Shown here piece by piece: positions 1-7,182 of a stretch of 7,331 nt of DNA. The first letter of the stretch is position 1, and the number at the start of each line of letters is the position of its first letter. The DNA is from an uncultured Rhodospirillaceae bacterium. GTDB taxonomy: Bacteria > Pseudomonadota > Alphaproteobacteria > Rhodospirillales > Casp-alpha2. The notes under the pieces are model-generated. The model was not told where the DNA came from. It did not search any database and was given only the letters and a program-made list of their open reading frames with translations. Location of the stretch: positions 1-7,331 of the forward strand of contig CAJWVP010000144.1 in the NCBI GenBank assembly GCA_913048145.1, in the 5' to 3' direction. The position numbers were made by a program, and so were the translations under genes.

Positions 1-1491
1 GAGGCTATGGTGGCCGCGGCGGCGGCCATTACGGTCGTTTATCCCCACATGAACGGGCTCGGCGGTGACAATTTTTGGCTAATTCATACGCCGGGCGGTG
101 CCGTGACTGGAATCGACGCTTGCGGAGGCGCGGCGGCCTTGGTTGATACGGATTATTACCGCGTGCAAGGTCACGAAGTCATTCCGTCGCGCGGCGCCCT
201 TGCCGCCCTGACAGTGGCGGGTGCCGTCTCCGGTTGGCAGGAAGCGCTCCGTTTCAGCCGGGAGGCGTGGGAAGGGAGCATGTCCGTGGCCCGCCTTCTC
301 GAGGATGCCGTGCACTACGCGGAAGACGGTGCGGCGGTGACCCGGACCCTGGCCTTCAATGCCCGGACGAAACAGGATGAGTTAAAGGATGCTCCCGGCT
401 TCATCGACAACTTCTTCATCGATGGCGCTCTTCCCGAAGAAGGTCAGCGTTTCCGTCAGCCACGGATCGCCGCCACACTGAAGCACTTGGCCGAACACGG
501 ATTAGATGACTTCTATCGCGGCGAACTTGCATGCGAGATTGCCGCGGACCTTGAGCGCGCTGGTTCACCCCTGAGACGGGACGATTTGGAACGTCATAAC
601 GCCCTTCTGGTGGCACCGTTGTCCTTGCGTGTCGCGGGGCACGACGTCTTCAACATGCCCCCGCCAACCCAAGGCCTGGCCTCGCTGCTTCTCCTAGGTG
701 TCTATGAGCGCCTTGGTGTCGCCATGGCTGAGAATTTCGAGTTTGTCCACGGCCTCGTTGAAGCGACGAAGCGTGCGTTTCGCATCCGGGATCGCTACGT
801 CACCGATCCGGCCTACATGGATAGTGATCCGGCTGCCTTTCTTGATGGCGCCAAGTTGGACGCGATGGCCGCGGACGTTGACCTGGCGCAGGCTTTGCCT
901 TGGCCGGATCCGGCCCAGAAGGGTGATACGGTCTGGTTGGGGGCGATCGACAAGGAAGGCCGCGCAGTCAGTTTCATTCAAAGCATTTATTGGGAGTTCG
1001 GTTCGGGTACGGTGCTCGAAAACTCGGGGATCATGTGGCAGAACCGTGGCACCAGTTTCTCCCTTGATCCGGCGCACCACAATTGCCTGAAGCCGCACCG
1101 TCGGCCCTTTCATACGATTCAGCCGGCGATGGCGCGTCTGGCAGATGGTCGCGTTATGCCCTATGGGACCATGGGTGGCGAGGGACAGCCGCAGACCCAG
1201 GCCATGGTATTCACGCGTCACGTCATGCACGGCCAAGGCTTGCAAGAGGCGGTTACGGCCCCGCGGTGGCTGCTTGGACGGACCTGGGGAGCAGAGACGA
1301 CGAACCTCCGTATTGAAAACCGGTTTGATCCGGCCGTCATCCAGGCCCTGCGGGGCGCAGGTCACGACATCGAGGAGATTGGTGCTTTTGACGAGGTCAT
1401 GGGACACGCTGGTGCTCTGGTCCGCCATCCGGATGGATTGATTGAAGGTGCAGCCGATCCGCGCGGTGACGGTGCTGCCGTCGGCGCCTAA
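1..1491 (+). CDS. Gamma-glutamyltransferase-family Ntn hydrolase, 5'-truncated; possible oxamate amidohydrolase (HpxW-like)
   Basis: The frame is open from base 1 and the stop is TAA at 1489-1491, so the true start lies upstream and the ATG at 7 is internal. The 496 visible residues cover nearly the whole GGT fold; I estimate a few tens of N-terminal residues are missing. The early motif YPHMNGLGGDNF (residues 14-25) matches the family's substrate-side loop. The autoprocessing nucleophile is predicted to be Thr310 (codon 928-930) in KGDTVWLG, which would begin the small subunit. Gly392-Gly393 match the oxyanion glycines, and the C-terminal ADPRGDGAA is family-typical. Residues that bind the glutamate end in E. 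coli GGT appear replaced: R114 by Leu47, T409 by Ser328, N411 by Tyr330, D433 by Ser352, S462/S463 by His371/Thr372 (alignment by eye, numbering recalled). Gamma-glutamyl transfer is therefore doubtful. Klebsiella HpxW is a GGT-family oxamate amidohydrolase of purine breakdown, and the adjacent xdh genes fit that role, but this is inference. Family confidence is high, substrate confidence low. Confidence 0.9.
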   Translation, partial: EAMVAAAAAITVVYPHMNGLGGDNFWLIHTPGGAVTGIDACGGAAALVDTDYYRVQGHEVIPSRGALAALTVAGAVSGWQEALRFSREAWEGSMSVARLLEDAVHYAEDGAAVTRTLAFNARTKQDELKDAPGFIDNFFIDGALPEEGQRFRQPRIAATLKHLAEHGLDDFYRGELACEIAADLERAGSPLRRDDLERHNALLVAPLSLRVAGHDVFNMPPPTQGLASLLLLGVYERLGVAMAENFEFVHGLVEATKRAFRIRDRYVTDPAYMDSDPAAFLDGAKLDAMAADVDLAQALPWPDPAQKGDTVWLGAIDKEGRAVSFIQSIYWEFGSGTVLENSGIMWQNRGTSFSLDPAHHNCLKPHRRPFHTIQPAMARLADGRVMPYGTMGGEGQPQTQAMVFTRHVMHGQGLQEAVTAPRWLLGRTWGAETTNLRIENRFDPAVIQALRGAGHDIEEIGAFDEVMGHAGALVRHPDGLIEGAADPRGDGAAVGA

Positions 1492-1497
1492 ACTGGC

Positions 1498-2046
1498 CTA
1501 GGCATTCTCTAGCGCGATTGGCTTGCTGGCGGCGACCTCTTCTTCGGTCAGGCCTTCCAATTCGTGCGGGAACACCAGCCATTCTTCGGTCTCGTGAATG
1601 AAGTAGTCGGGAACCAGATCGACTTTACGTTTTCCAGGTTTGTAATAGACGGTAGCAATTCGAATCACGTCGGGCGTGTTGCGTCGTGAAAGCTCGTTTA
1701 TGCGGTCGATGACGGCGCGGATGGAGCGCCCGGAATCGAATACGTCATCGACGATCAGGAGCGTGTCTTCGGCATTAACATTCTCAATGATGTAATGCAG
1801 GCCGTGGACACGAATGTCATCACTTTGCTGTTCGATGCCCGTGTAGGACGATGTCCGGATAGCGATATGGTCTGAGGGATGACCGTGATATTTGAGGAGT
1901 TCCTGTACAGCGATCCCTACTGGTGTTCCACCACGCCATATACCGATTATATAGTCGGGATAGAAGCCGTCCGCCATAACCTTGAGCCCCAACCGAAATG
2001 AGTCGTCCAAGAGGCTCTGCGCCGTTACATAGGTCTTTTCCACCAT
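1498..2046 (-). CDS. Purine phosphoribosyltransferase (Gpt/Hpt-like, type I PRTase fold)
   Basis: This encodes 182 residues, ATG at 2046-2044 and TAG at 1500-1498. It should transfer the phosphoribosyl group of PRPP to a 6-oxopurine (hypoxanthine, guanine or xanthine) in the cytoplasm, i.e. purine salvage. The WRGG loop (residues 37-40) is the pyrophosphate-binding loop. LLIVDDVFDSGRSI (96-109) is the PRPP motif with Asp100, Asp101 and the catalytic-type Asp104. YYKPGKR with Lys136 and EEWLVFP with Trp156 correspond to the Lys and stacking Trp of E. coli Gpt, so xanthine/guanine use is plausible. The open frame continues upstream to 2436, but that part is non-family sequence running antisense into xdh, so I reject it. 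GGGGTGACAGGA lies just before the ATG; an in-frame GTG three codons upstream is an alternative. The gene is divergent from xdh and convergent with the GGT-like gene, with only 6 bp between their ends. Exact base preference is undetermined. Confidence 0.9.
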   Translation of the reverse strand: MVEKTYVTAQSLLDDSFRLGLKVMADGFYPDYIIGIWRGGTPVGIAVQELLKYHGHPSDHIAIRTSSYTGIEQQSDDIRVHGLHYIIENVNAEDTLLIVDDVFDSGRSIRAVIDRINELSRRNTPDVIRIATVYYKPGKRKVDLVPDYFIHETEEWLVFPHELEGLTEEEVAASKPIALENA

Positions 2047-2078
2047 TCCTGTCACCCCGTGTTTCTCATATTTTCTTG

Positions 2079-2097
2079 GATAATTTAAGTAATTATC
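2079..2097. promoter_or_regulatory. Candidate operator: perfect 7+7 bp inverted repeat
   Basis: GATAATT (2079-2085), a 5-base spacer TAAGT, then AATTATC (2091-2097) form an exact inverted repeat. The symmetry extends imperfectly outwards (T2076/A2100, T2077/A2099, T2073/A2103, T2074/A2102). It lies in the AT-rich part of the divergent region, with its near edge 32 bp upstream of the phosphoribosyltransferase start and far edge about 190 bp upstream of xdh. The size and symmetry suit a dimeric helix-turn-helix repressor. It is too AT-rich, and too short of a following T-run in context, to be a good terminator. Which regulator would bind is unknown, since none is encoded in the window. Confidence 0.45.
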
Positions 2098-2191
2098 AAA
2101 AAATAACGAATGGTTCGCCCTATTTGTTGGTTTATGATGGTGAGTTGAGCGGTGCCGCACCCCGCCCCTTTGATTGCGTATTCCGGGCGTT

Positions 2192-2214
2192 CGGGCAAGG
2201 CTGAAGGTTGCCTG
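2192..2214 (+). promoter_or_regulatory. Possible hairpin in the xdh leader
   Basis: CGGGCAA (2192-2198) can pair with TTGCCTG (2208-2214) around the 9-base loop GGCTGAAGG, seven pairs including one G-U. It would lie in the 5' untranslated leader if xdh transcription begins near 2140. Short stems like this also arise by chance in GC-rich DNA, so this is a weak call. Confidence 0.25.
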
Positions 2215-2243
2215 GGAGACCAATAGGGAGGAAAAAAGCCGGA

Positions 2244-2277
2244 CCGGTCGTCGTGGGCCGAAAGCCGGAACGACAGG
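2244..2277 (+). promoter_or_regulatory. Possible hairpin overlapping the xdh ribosome binding site
   Basis: CC-G-GTCGT (2244-2251) can pair with ACGAC-A-GG (2270-2277), seven pairs around one G/A mismatch, and an inner GGC/GCC stem (2256-2258 with 2264-2266) closes a CGAAA loop. The right arm takes in the first bases of the AGGGA ribosome site, so folding would partly hide it. Translational control of xdh is possible, but no known riboswitch consensus is recognised by eye. Confidence 0.25.
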
Positions 2278-2279
2278 GA
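2275..2279 (+). promoter_or_regulatory. Ribosome binding site deciding the xdh start
   Basis: AGGGA sits 5 bases before the ATG at 2285. The frame is open from 2174, but the 37 extra residues read MRIPGVRARLKV and so on, have no family resemblance, and lack a ribosome site. MRDHVTFRLN, in contrast, is how bacterial XdhA small subunits commonly begin. Confidence 0.65.
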
Positions 2280-2284
2280 TAGCC

Positions 2285-5200
2285 ATGCGCGACCATGTAA
2301 CGTTTCGTCTCAATGATGAGAAGCAGGTTCTTCGTGACGTTTCGCCGACGTTGACGTTGTTGGAGTTTTTGCGCGAGCGCAAATGCCTGACGGGAACCAA
2401 GGAAGGGTGTGCGGAAGGTGACTGTGGCGCTTGCACCGTTGCCGTTGGGGAATTGTTAGATGGAGAGGTATCTTACCAGGCTATCAATGCCTGCATCCAA
2501 TTTGTCACCATGCTGGAAGGGAAATCGGTCCGCACCGTCGAGGCATTGAAAGCGCCCGACGGGCACTTGCATCCGGTCCAGCAGGCCATGGTTGATGAGC
2601 ATGGATCGCAATGTGGGTTCTGTACCCCCGGGTTTGTTATGTCGATTTACGTGGCTTACATCATGGATCATCCCATGGACATGGATGCCAGCCCCGATTT
2701 ACTGGCTGGCAATCTTTGTCGGTGCACGGGCTATGGCCCAATCGCGGCAGCTACGGCGAAGCTGGCAGCGTGTGAAAAACCGGACTGGGATACGGAGCGC
2801 ATTCAGGCGGACCAAAAATGGGTCCGCGAGGCTGCGGATGCAGAAATCGTGGATTTCTCTTTTGGCGGCCAGAGGTTTATTTCGCCGGGAACTGTCGATA
2901 ATTTGGCTCGCATTTATGCCGCGGAACCGGACGCGACCCTGGTCGCTGGCGCCACCGACGTGGGACTGTGGGTCACCAAAATGCGCCGCAAGTTGGAGAC
3001 AGTGATCCACCTTGGTCGTGTGCGTGAATTGCAGTCGATCACGGATGATGGCGAAAAGCTGACTATTGGTGCCAATGTGACGTACACGCAGGCATTGGAC
3101 ACTATCGGCACGCATTTCCCTGATTTGGCGGAGATAGTCCGTCGTATTGGTGCCGTTCAAGTCCGCAATGCCGGTACCATTGGCGGCAACGTGGCGAATG
3201 GATCCCCCATAGGCGATATGCCGCCTGCGCTGATCGTTCTAGATGCGACGCTTATTCTCCGAAAGGGCGGTGATCGGCGACAGGTTGCGATCGATGATTT
3301 TTTTATCGACTACGGCAAACAGGATCGCGTGCCGGGCGAGTTTCTTGAAGCGATCGAAATTCCGTTGCCTGGTCCGGGCGTGGCCTTGAAGTGCTACAAG
3401 ATTTCCAAACGCTTCGATCAGGATATTTCAGCGGTCTGTGGTTGCATGGCTTTACGGGTCGAAAACGGCAAGGTGACTGATGCGCGAATAGCGTATGGCG
3501 GCATGGCAGAAACGCCAAAACGAGCCCGTGCGGTGGAAGCTGCCTTGATTAGCCAGAACTGGAACGAGGCTACGATCAATGCCGCCATGGGTGCGTTCGA
3601 TGATGATTTTGAGCCGATCACGGACATGCGCGCCAGTGCCACGTATCGTCGGGAGGCCGCTGCAAATGTGCTGAAACGATATTTCCTGGAAACCACTGAA
3701 AAAATGGCGAAAACGCGCCTCGTCGGGCTCGGCTCTGCAATTGGCGGCTCACGAGTTGATAGTTCAATCGTCGCGACGCCGACCGCCACCAAGGGCATTG
3801 CGGGTGATGTCGAGGCTCCCCAACGCCACGACAGCAGCCACATGCACGTCGCAGGCGAGGCTGTGTTCGTTGATGATATTCCGACCCCGAGAGGCACCTT
3901 GGCAGTCTTCGTCGCTATGAGCGAGAAAGCGCATGCTAAGATTGTGGATATGGACCTGGCGCTGGTGCGCGCGGCCCCGGGCGTCGCGTGCGTTGTTGCA
4001 GCCGCCGACATCCCGGGTAAGAACGATATCAGCCCGGCCATGGGCGATGACCCTCTGTTTGCGGAAGAGTTGGTGGAATACGCTGGCCAGTCGCTGTTTG
4101 CCGTAGCGGCAGAGACGATCGAGATGGCGCGTGATGCGGCGGCTTTGGCGATTATTACCTACCAAGAGCTAGCAGCCGTCATTTCTATTGACGAGGCGAT
4201 GGATAAGGAATTCCTGTTGGAGGCGCCCTATGTCATGGCCCGCGGTGATGCGCAGGCGGCCATTGATGGTGCCGTGCATTCCTTGTCGGGCCGCGTCTAT
4301 ATAGGCGGCCAGGAACATTTCTATTTAGAGGGCCAGGCGGCTTTGGCTGTACCCGGAGAGGATGGTGATGTCATCGTCCATAGTTCGACGCAGCATCCAA
4401 GCGAAATCCAGCATACCATTGCCAAGGTTCTGGGTCTCGCAAACAATGCGGTCACGGTCGAGGTCCGCCGTATGGGCGGGGCCTTTGGCGGCAAGGAGAG
4501 CAATGGTAATCTGCCGGCAGCGGCAGCGGCACTAATCGCTTCAAAGACAGGCCGGGCCGCGAAGGTTCGGTACGATCGTGATCAAGACATGATCATTACG
4601 GGGAAGCGTCATGATTTCCGTATCGACTACGAGGTAGGGTTCGATAATAACGGCCGGATCGAAGGCATTGACTTCCAACAAGCTGTTCGGTGCGGCATGT
4701 CCTATGATCTCTCCGTACCGATCTGTGACCGAGCCATGTTTCATGCGGATAATAGTTATTATCTGCCAAACGTGAAGATAACGTCCTATCGATGTAAGAC
4801 CCACACAGTTTCGAATACTGCGTTTCGAGGGTTCGGTGGACCTCAGGGTATGGTTGGCATCGAGCGAGTTATTGATGAGATTTCCCATTATCTAGGCAAG
4901 GATCCCATCGAGGTGCGACGCGTTAATTTTTACGATCCAAAAGGCGCGGTAAAAGACCGCGCTGTTACGCCTTACGGCATGATTGTTGAGGATTGTATTA
5001 TTGACGATATCGTCACAGAACTCCGCGACAGTGCGGATTACGATAAACGCCACACCGACATTCGAGAATGGAACCAAACCAGTCAAACCCTCAAAAGAGG
5101 GATTGCTCTTACACCGGTGAAATTCGGTATCTCATTCACGCTCACTTTTCTCAATCAAGCTGGCGCTCTTGTTCATATCTATAATGATGGTTCAATACAT

Positions 5201-6115
5201 CTGAACCACGGTGGCACCGAAATGGGTCAGGGCTTGTTCACTAAGGTGGCGCAAGTAGCAGCCCGATCTTTCCAAGTTGACATTGATCGGATCAAGATCA
5301 CCGCGACCCATACGGGAAAAGTTCCTAATACGTCGGCAACAGCGGCCTCCAGTGGATCGGATTTAAACGGTATGGCAACAGCCGATGCTTGCGCAAAGAT
5401 TAAGAAACGGCTTCAAAACTTCGCTGCTGAGCGCTGGCAAACGTCGCCGGATGAGGTGGAATTTTGTCCCGGCCGAGTGCGGGTCGGCCGCGATACGATA
5501 TCCTTTGATGAATTAATCGGCGAGGCTTATCAGGCGCGTGTTCCCTTATCTGCAACAGGGTTTTACGCGACGCCAAAAATCAACTGGGATAAAGCACAGG
5601 CCAAAGGTCGGCCATTTTTTTACTTCGCATATGGGGCCGCTGTCACAGAGGTGGCCATTGATACCCTGACGGGAGAAAACCGTATGCTCCGAGTCGATAT
5701 CTTGCATGACGTGGGCAAGTCTTTGAACCCGGCTATTGACCTTGGTCAAATTGAGGGTGGTTTCATTCAGGGCGCCGGCTGGTTGACGACAGAGGAGCTC
5801 TGGTGGGATGACGAAGGCCATCTTCGCACGTATGCGCCGTCAACTTACAAGATCCCCACTCTGGGCGACCGGCCACCAGATATGCGGATCAACATTTGGG
5901 CTCCTGGCGAGAATGTGGAGCAGACGATCCATCGATCCAAAGCCGTTGGCGAACCGCCATTGATGTTGGGTATATCTGCATTGATGGCCTTGTCTGATGC
6001 CGTTGCTGCTGCCGGTGACTATGCGCATTATCCGCAATTGAATGCGCCGGCCACACCAGAACGCGTGCTTGCGGCGGTGCGTCGTGTCATGGCGAACGAA
6101 GAGACTGCATTATGA
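2285..6115 (+). CDS. Xanthine dehydrogenase, single-chain (XdhA-XdhB fusion)
   Basis: This 1276-residue molybdo-flavoenzyme should oxidise hypoxanthine to xanthine and urate, passing electrons from Moco through two 2Fe-2S centres to FAD and then NAD+. Domain order: ferredoxin-like 2Fe-2S (Cys42, 47, 50, 70); second 2Fe-2S (Cys110, 113, 145, 147); FAD domain about 195-470, with VAGATDVGLWV (220-230) and GTIGGNVANGSPIGD (297-311); linker about 471-515; Moco domain about 516-1276. Active-site residues seen, with recalled bovine equivalents: Gln703 (Q767), Glu738 in FGGKE (E802), Arg816 (R880), Arg848 and Phe850 in AFRGF (R912, F914), and catalytic Glu1223 in VGEPP (E1261). The set fits a working xanthine-type enzyme rather than aldehyde oxidase. 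Proteobacteria usually encode this as separate xdhA and xdhB genes; here Met474, at the position of an xdhB start, has no ribosome site and the frame runs through. The total length is close to that of animal XDH. It is cytoplasmic and needs XdhC, encoded next. Confidence 0.96.
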   Translation: MRDHVTFRLNDEKQVLRDVSPTLTLLEFLRERKCLTGTKEGCAEGDCGACTVAVGELLDGEVSYQAINACIQFVTMLEGKSVRTVEALKAPDGHLHPVQQAMVDEHGSQCGFCTPGFVMSIYVAYIMDHPMDMDASPDLLAGNLCRCTGYGPIAAATAKLAACEKPDWDTERIQADQKWVREAADAEIVDFSFGGQRFISPGTVDNLARIYAAEPDATLVAGATDVGLWVTKMRRKLETVIHLGRVRELQSITDDGEKLTIGANVTYTQALDTIGTHFPDLAEIVRRIGAVQVRNAGTIGGNVANGSPIGDMPPALIVLDATLILRKGGDRRQVAIDDFFIDYGKQDRVPGEFLEAIEIPLPGPGVALKCYKISKRFDQDISAVCGCMALRVENGKVTDARIAYGGMAETPKRARAVEAALISQNWNEATINAAMGAFDDDFEPITDMRASATYRREAAANVLKRYFLETTEKMAKTRLVGLGSAIGGSRVDSSIVATPTATKGIAGDVEAPQRHDSSHMHVAGEAVFVDDIPTPRGTLAVFVAMSEKAHAKIVDMDLALVRAAPGVACVVAAADIPGKNDISPAMGDDPLFAEELVEYAGQSLFAVAAETIEMARDAAALAIITYQELAAVISIDEAMDKEFLLEAPYVMARGDAQAAIDGAVHSLSGRVYIGGQEHFYLEGQAALAVPGEDGDVIVHSSTQHPSEIQHTIAKVLGLANNAVTVEVRRMGGAFGGKESNGNLPAAAAALIASKTGRAAKVRYDRDQDMIITGKRHDFRIDYEVGFDNNGRIEGIDFQQAVRCGMSYDLSVPICDRAMFHADNSYYLPNVKITSYRCKTHTVSNTAFRGFGGPQGMVGIERVIDEISHYLGKDPIEVRRVNFYDPKGAVKDRAVTPYGMIVEDCIIDDIVTELRDSADYDKRHTDIREWNQTSQTLKRGIALTPVKFGISFTLTFLNQAGALVHIYNDGSIHLNHGGTEMGQGLFTKVAQVAARSFQVDIDRIKITATHTGKVPNTSATAASSGSDLNGMATADACAKIKKRLQNFAAERWQTSPDEVEFCPGRVRVGRDTISFDELIGEAYQARVPLSATGFYATPKINWDKAQAKGRPFFYFAYGAAVTEVAIDTLTGENRMLRVDILHDVGKSLNPAIDLGQIEGGFIQGAGWLTTEELWWDDEGHLRTYAPSTYKIPTLGDRPPDMRINIWAPGENVEQTIHRSKAVGEPPLMLGISALMALSDAVAAAGDYAHYPQLNAPATPERVLAAVRRVMANEETAL

Positions 6116-7182
6116 TATGGGAATGGCTTACCAATCTGCACGAGATGGTGGAGGCAGAACGTTCCGTTGTCCGCGTCACTATTATTCGAGCTGATGGATC
6201 GACGCCACGTGGCGTTGGTTGCGCCATGATCGTGGGTCGAACCGCATTCTCCGGGACAATCGGCGGCGGTGCGCTGGAATTGAGTGCTCTTCGCACCGCT
6301 AGGAGTTTGTTGGCTCTCTTTGCCTTGGACACGGAACCACAATGGTGGCGGGAAGTTCACGACTTTCCCCTTGGTCCGGCGCTCGGTCAATGTTGCGGCG
6401 GATTTGTCCAGTTGTTGTTTGAGCGCGTGGGGGAAGCAGAGCTTTGCGATGTGCCTATTGCCAGCTCCAAAGACATGCTCCTCGTGCGGCATATAAAGCC
6501 GGGTCAACCCTGGCGGTTTGCAACACATCGCAAGGATGATGAAGACGCATGGCCGCTAGAGATCCGTGGTTATGTTCGGCGATGTCTTTCCGGCACTTGT
6601 GGCCGCGATGCCGCGTTAATTTCAGACTGGTTTATTGAGCCCATTAATGTTCGAAATCAGGATTTGTTTCTATATGGTGCCGGACATGTTGGTCGTGCCG
6701 TGACAAAAGCGTTTGTCGATCTGCCGTTCGAAATCTATTGGGTGGACACCCATCCGGAGCGCTATCCCCCAGATTTTCCAAAGAATGTAACAAAATTGGT
6801 TGCGACGGATCCGGCTGATGCGGCTCGCCACGCGCCGCCTGGGGCCTGGCATGTGATAATGACACATTCTCATGCCATCGACTTCGATGTCTGCCACGCG
6901 GTCATGAAGCATTGTGATTTTGGTTATATCGGGGTGATTGCCTCGAGGACGAAGCGGGTTCGGTTTGTGAAGCGGCTGCGCGAAGCCGGCATTCCGGAAG
7001 CACACATTGAACAACTGCAAGCACCCATCGGTCTGGCTCGGCTCGACGTTAAGGAGCCGGCGGTGATCGCGGTGTCTTTAGCCGCGGATTTTCTGCTACG
7101 ATTGCAAGAAGCTGGCGCCCAGAGAAGCCTGCCGCAAACAGAAAGGGCTACAAGGGCTCATGACCGACAAATCGCTCCTTGA
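6112..7182 (+). CDS. xdhC: Xanthine dehydrogenase maturation factor XdhC
   Basis: XdhC binds molybdenum cofactor, has it sulfurated by a cysteine desulfurase, and delivers it into the XDH apoenzyme; it is not part of the final enzyme. The 356-residue product has the XdhC/CoxI N-terminal domain (ADGSTPRGVGCAM at 27-39; GTIGGGALE at 48-56; LGQCCGGFVQLLFER at 91-105, with the family's Gln-Cys-Cys) and a C-terminal Rossmann domain (LYGAGHVGRAV at 187-197; WVDTHPERYP at 210-219; THSHAIDFDV at 251-260; GYIGVIASRTKR at 271-282). The start overlaps the xdh stop as ATGA, with a weak GAAGAG at 6098-6103 placed 8 bases upstream, so translational coupling is likely. It is slightly longer than many XdhC proteins because of a polar tail (about 333-356) lacking obvious motifs, part of which is encoded in the overlap with the next gene. 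Confidence 0.95.
   Translation: MIWEWLTNLHEMVEAERSVVRVTIIRADGSTPRGVGCAMIVGRTAFSGTIGGGALELSALRTARSLLALFALDTEPQWWREVHDFPLGPALGQCCGGFVQLLFERVGEAELCDVPIASSKDMLLVRHIKPGQPWRFATHRKDDEDAWPLEIRGYVRRCLSGTCGRDAALISDWFIEPINVRNQDLFLYGAGHVGRAVTKAFVDLPFEIYWVDTHPERYPPDFPKNVTKLVATDPADAARHAPPGAWHVIMTHSHAIDFDVCHAVMKHCDFGYIGVIASRTKRVRFVKRLREAGIPEAHIEQLQAPIGLARLDVKEPAVIAVSLAADFLLRLQEAGAQRSLPQTERATRAHDRQIAP

Larger units (their letters stand above)
2047..2284. promoter_or_regulatory. Divergent intergenic control region between the phosphoribosyltransferase and xdh
   Basis: This 238-bp gap must hold the promoters for both flanking genes. The part nearest the phosphoribosyltransferase (about 2061-2140) is markedly AT-rich against its surroundings and contains the palindrome at 2079-2097. 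TATGAT at 2133-2138 resembles a sigma-70 -10 box for xdh, but I see no good -35 at the right distance. GATAAT within the palindrome is readable as a -10-like hexamer on both strands, also without a convincing -35. From about 2150 the sequence is GC-rich and would form an xdh leader with two possible hairpins (2192-2214 and 2244-2277). Between them lies a purine-rich GGGAGGAAAAAAG (2225-2237) that looks like a strong ribosome site but has no start codon at useful distance. I see no convincing small gene here. Confidence 0.6.

Noticed and set aside
694..1428. 244-residue open frame on the minus strand inside the GGT-like gene
   Set aside because: A shadow of the GC-rich coding frame on the other strand; low-complexity basic sequence with no recognisable domain.
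1496..1503. GCCTAGGC palindrome at the convergent gene ends, considered as a terminator
   Set aside because: It has no loop and no T-run, and overlaps the phosphoribosyltransferase stop codon; 8-bp palindromes are common by chance.
2151..2161. GGTGC-C-GCACC inverted repeat as a second operator
   Set aside because: Short, in GC-rich sequence, with no repeat copy elsewhere in the region; not distinguishable from chance.
1998..2204. 68-residue plus-strand open frame spanning the divergent region
   Set aside because: It begins antisense inside the phosphoribosyltransferase, crosses the palindrome, and has no ribosome site or similarity to a known protein.
2174..2284. 37-residue N-terminal extension of xanthine dehydrogenase
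   Set aside because: No ribosome site and no similarity to the family; the AGGGA-led ATG at 2285 matches known XdhA starts.
2047..2436. N-terminal extension of the minus-strand phosphoribosyltransferase frame (to 312 residues)
   Set aside because: It runs antisense through the control region and the xdh start, has no family resemblance, and the conserved protein begins at about MVEKTYV (2046).
3704..3706. Independent start of a separate xdhB at Met474 of the fusion
   Set aside because: No ribosome site precedes it and no stop codon separates it from the upstream half, so the sequence as given encodes one protein.
3418..4041. 207-residue minus-strand open frame across the xanthine dehydrogenase linker
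   Set aside because: Ser/Ala/Arg-rich shadow translation without domains; the plus strand is a clear, conserved coding frame here.
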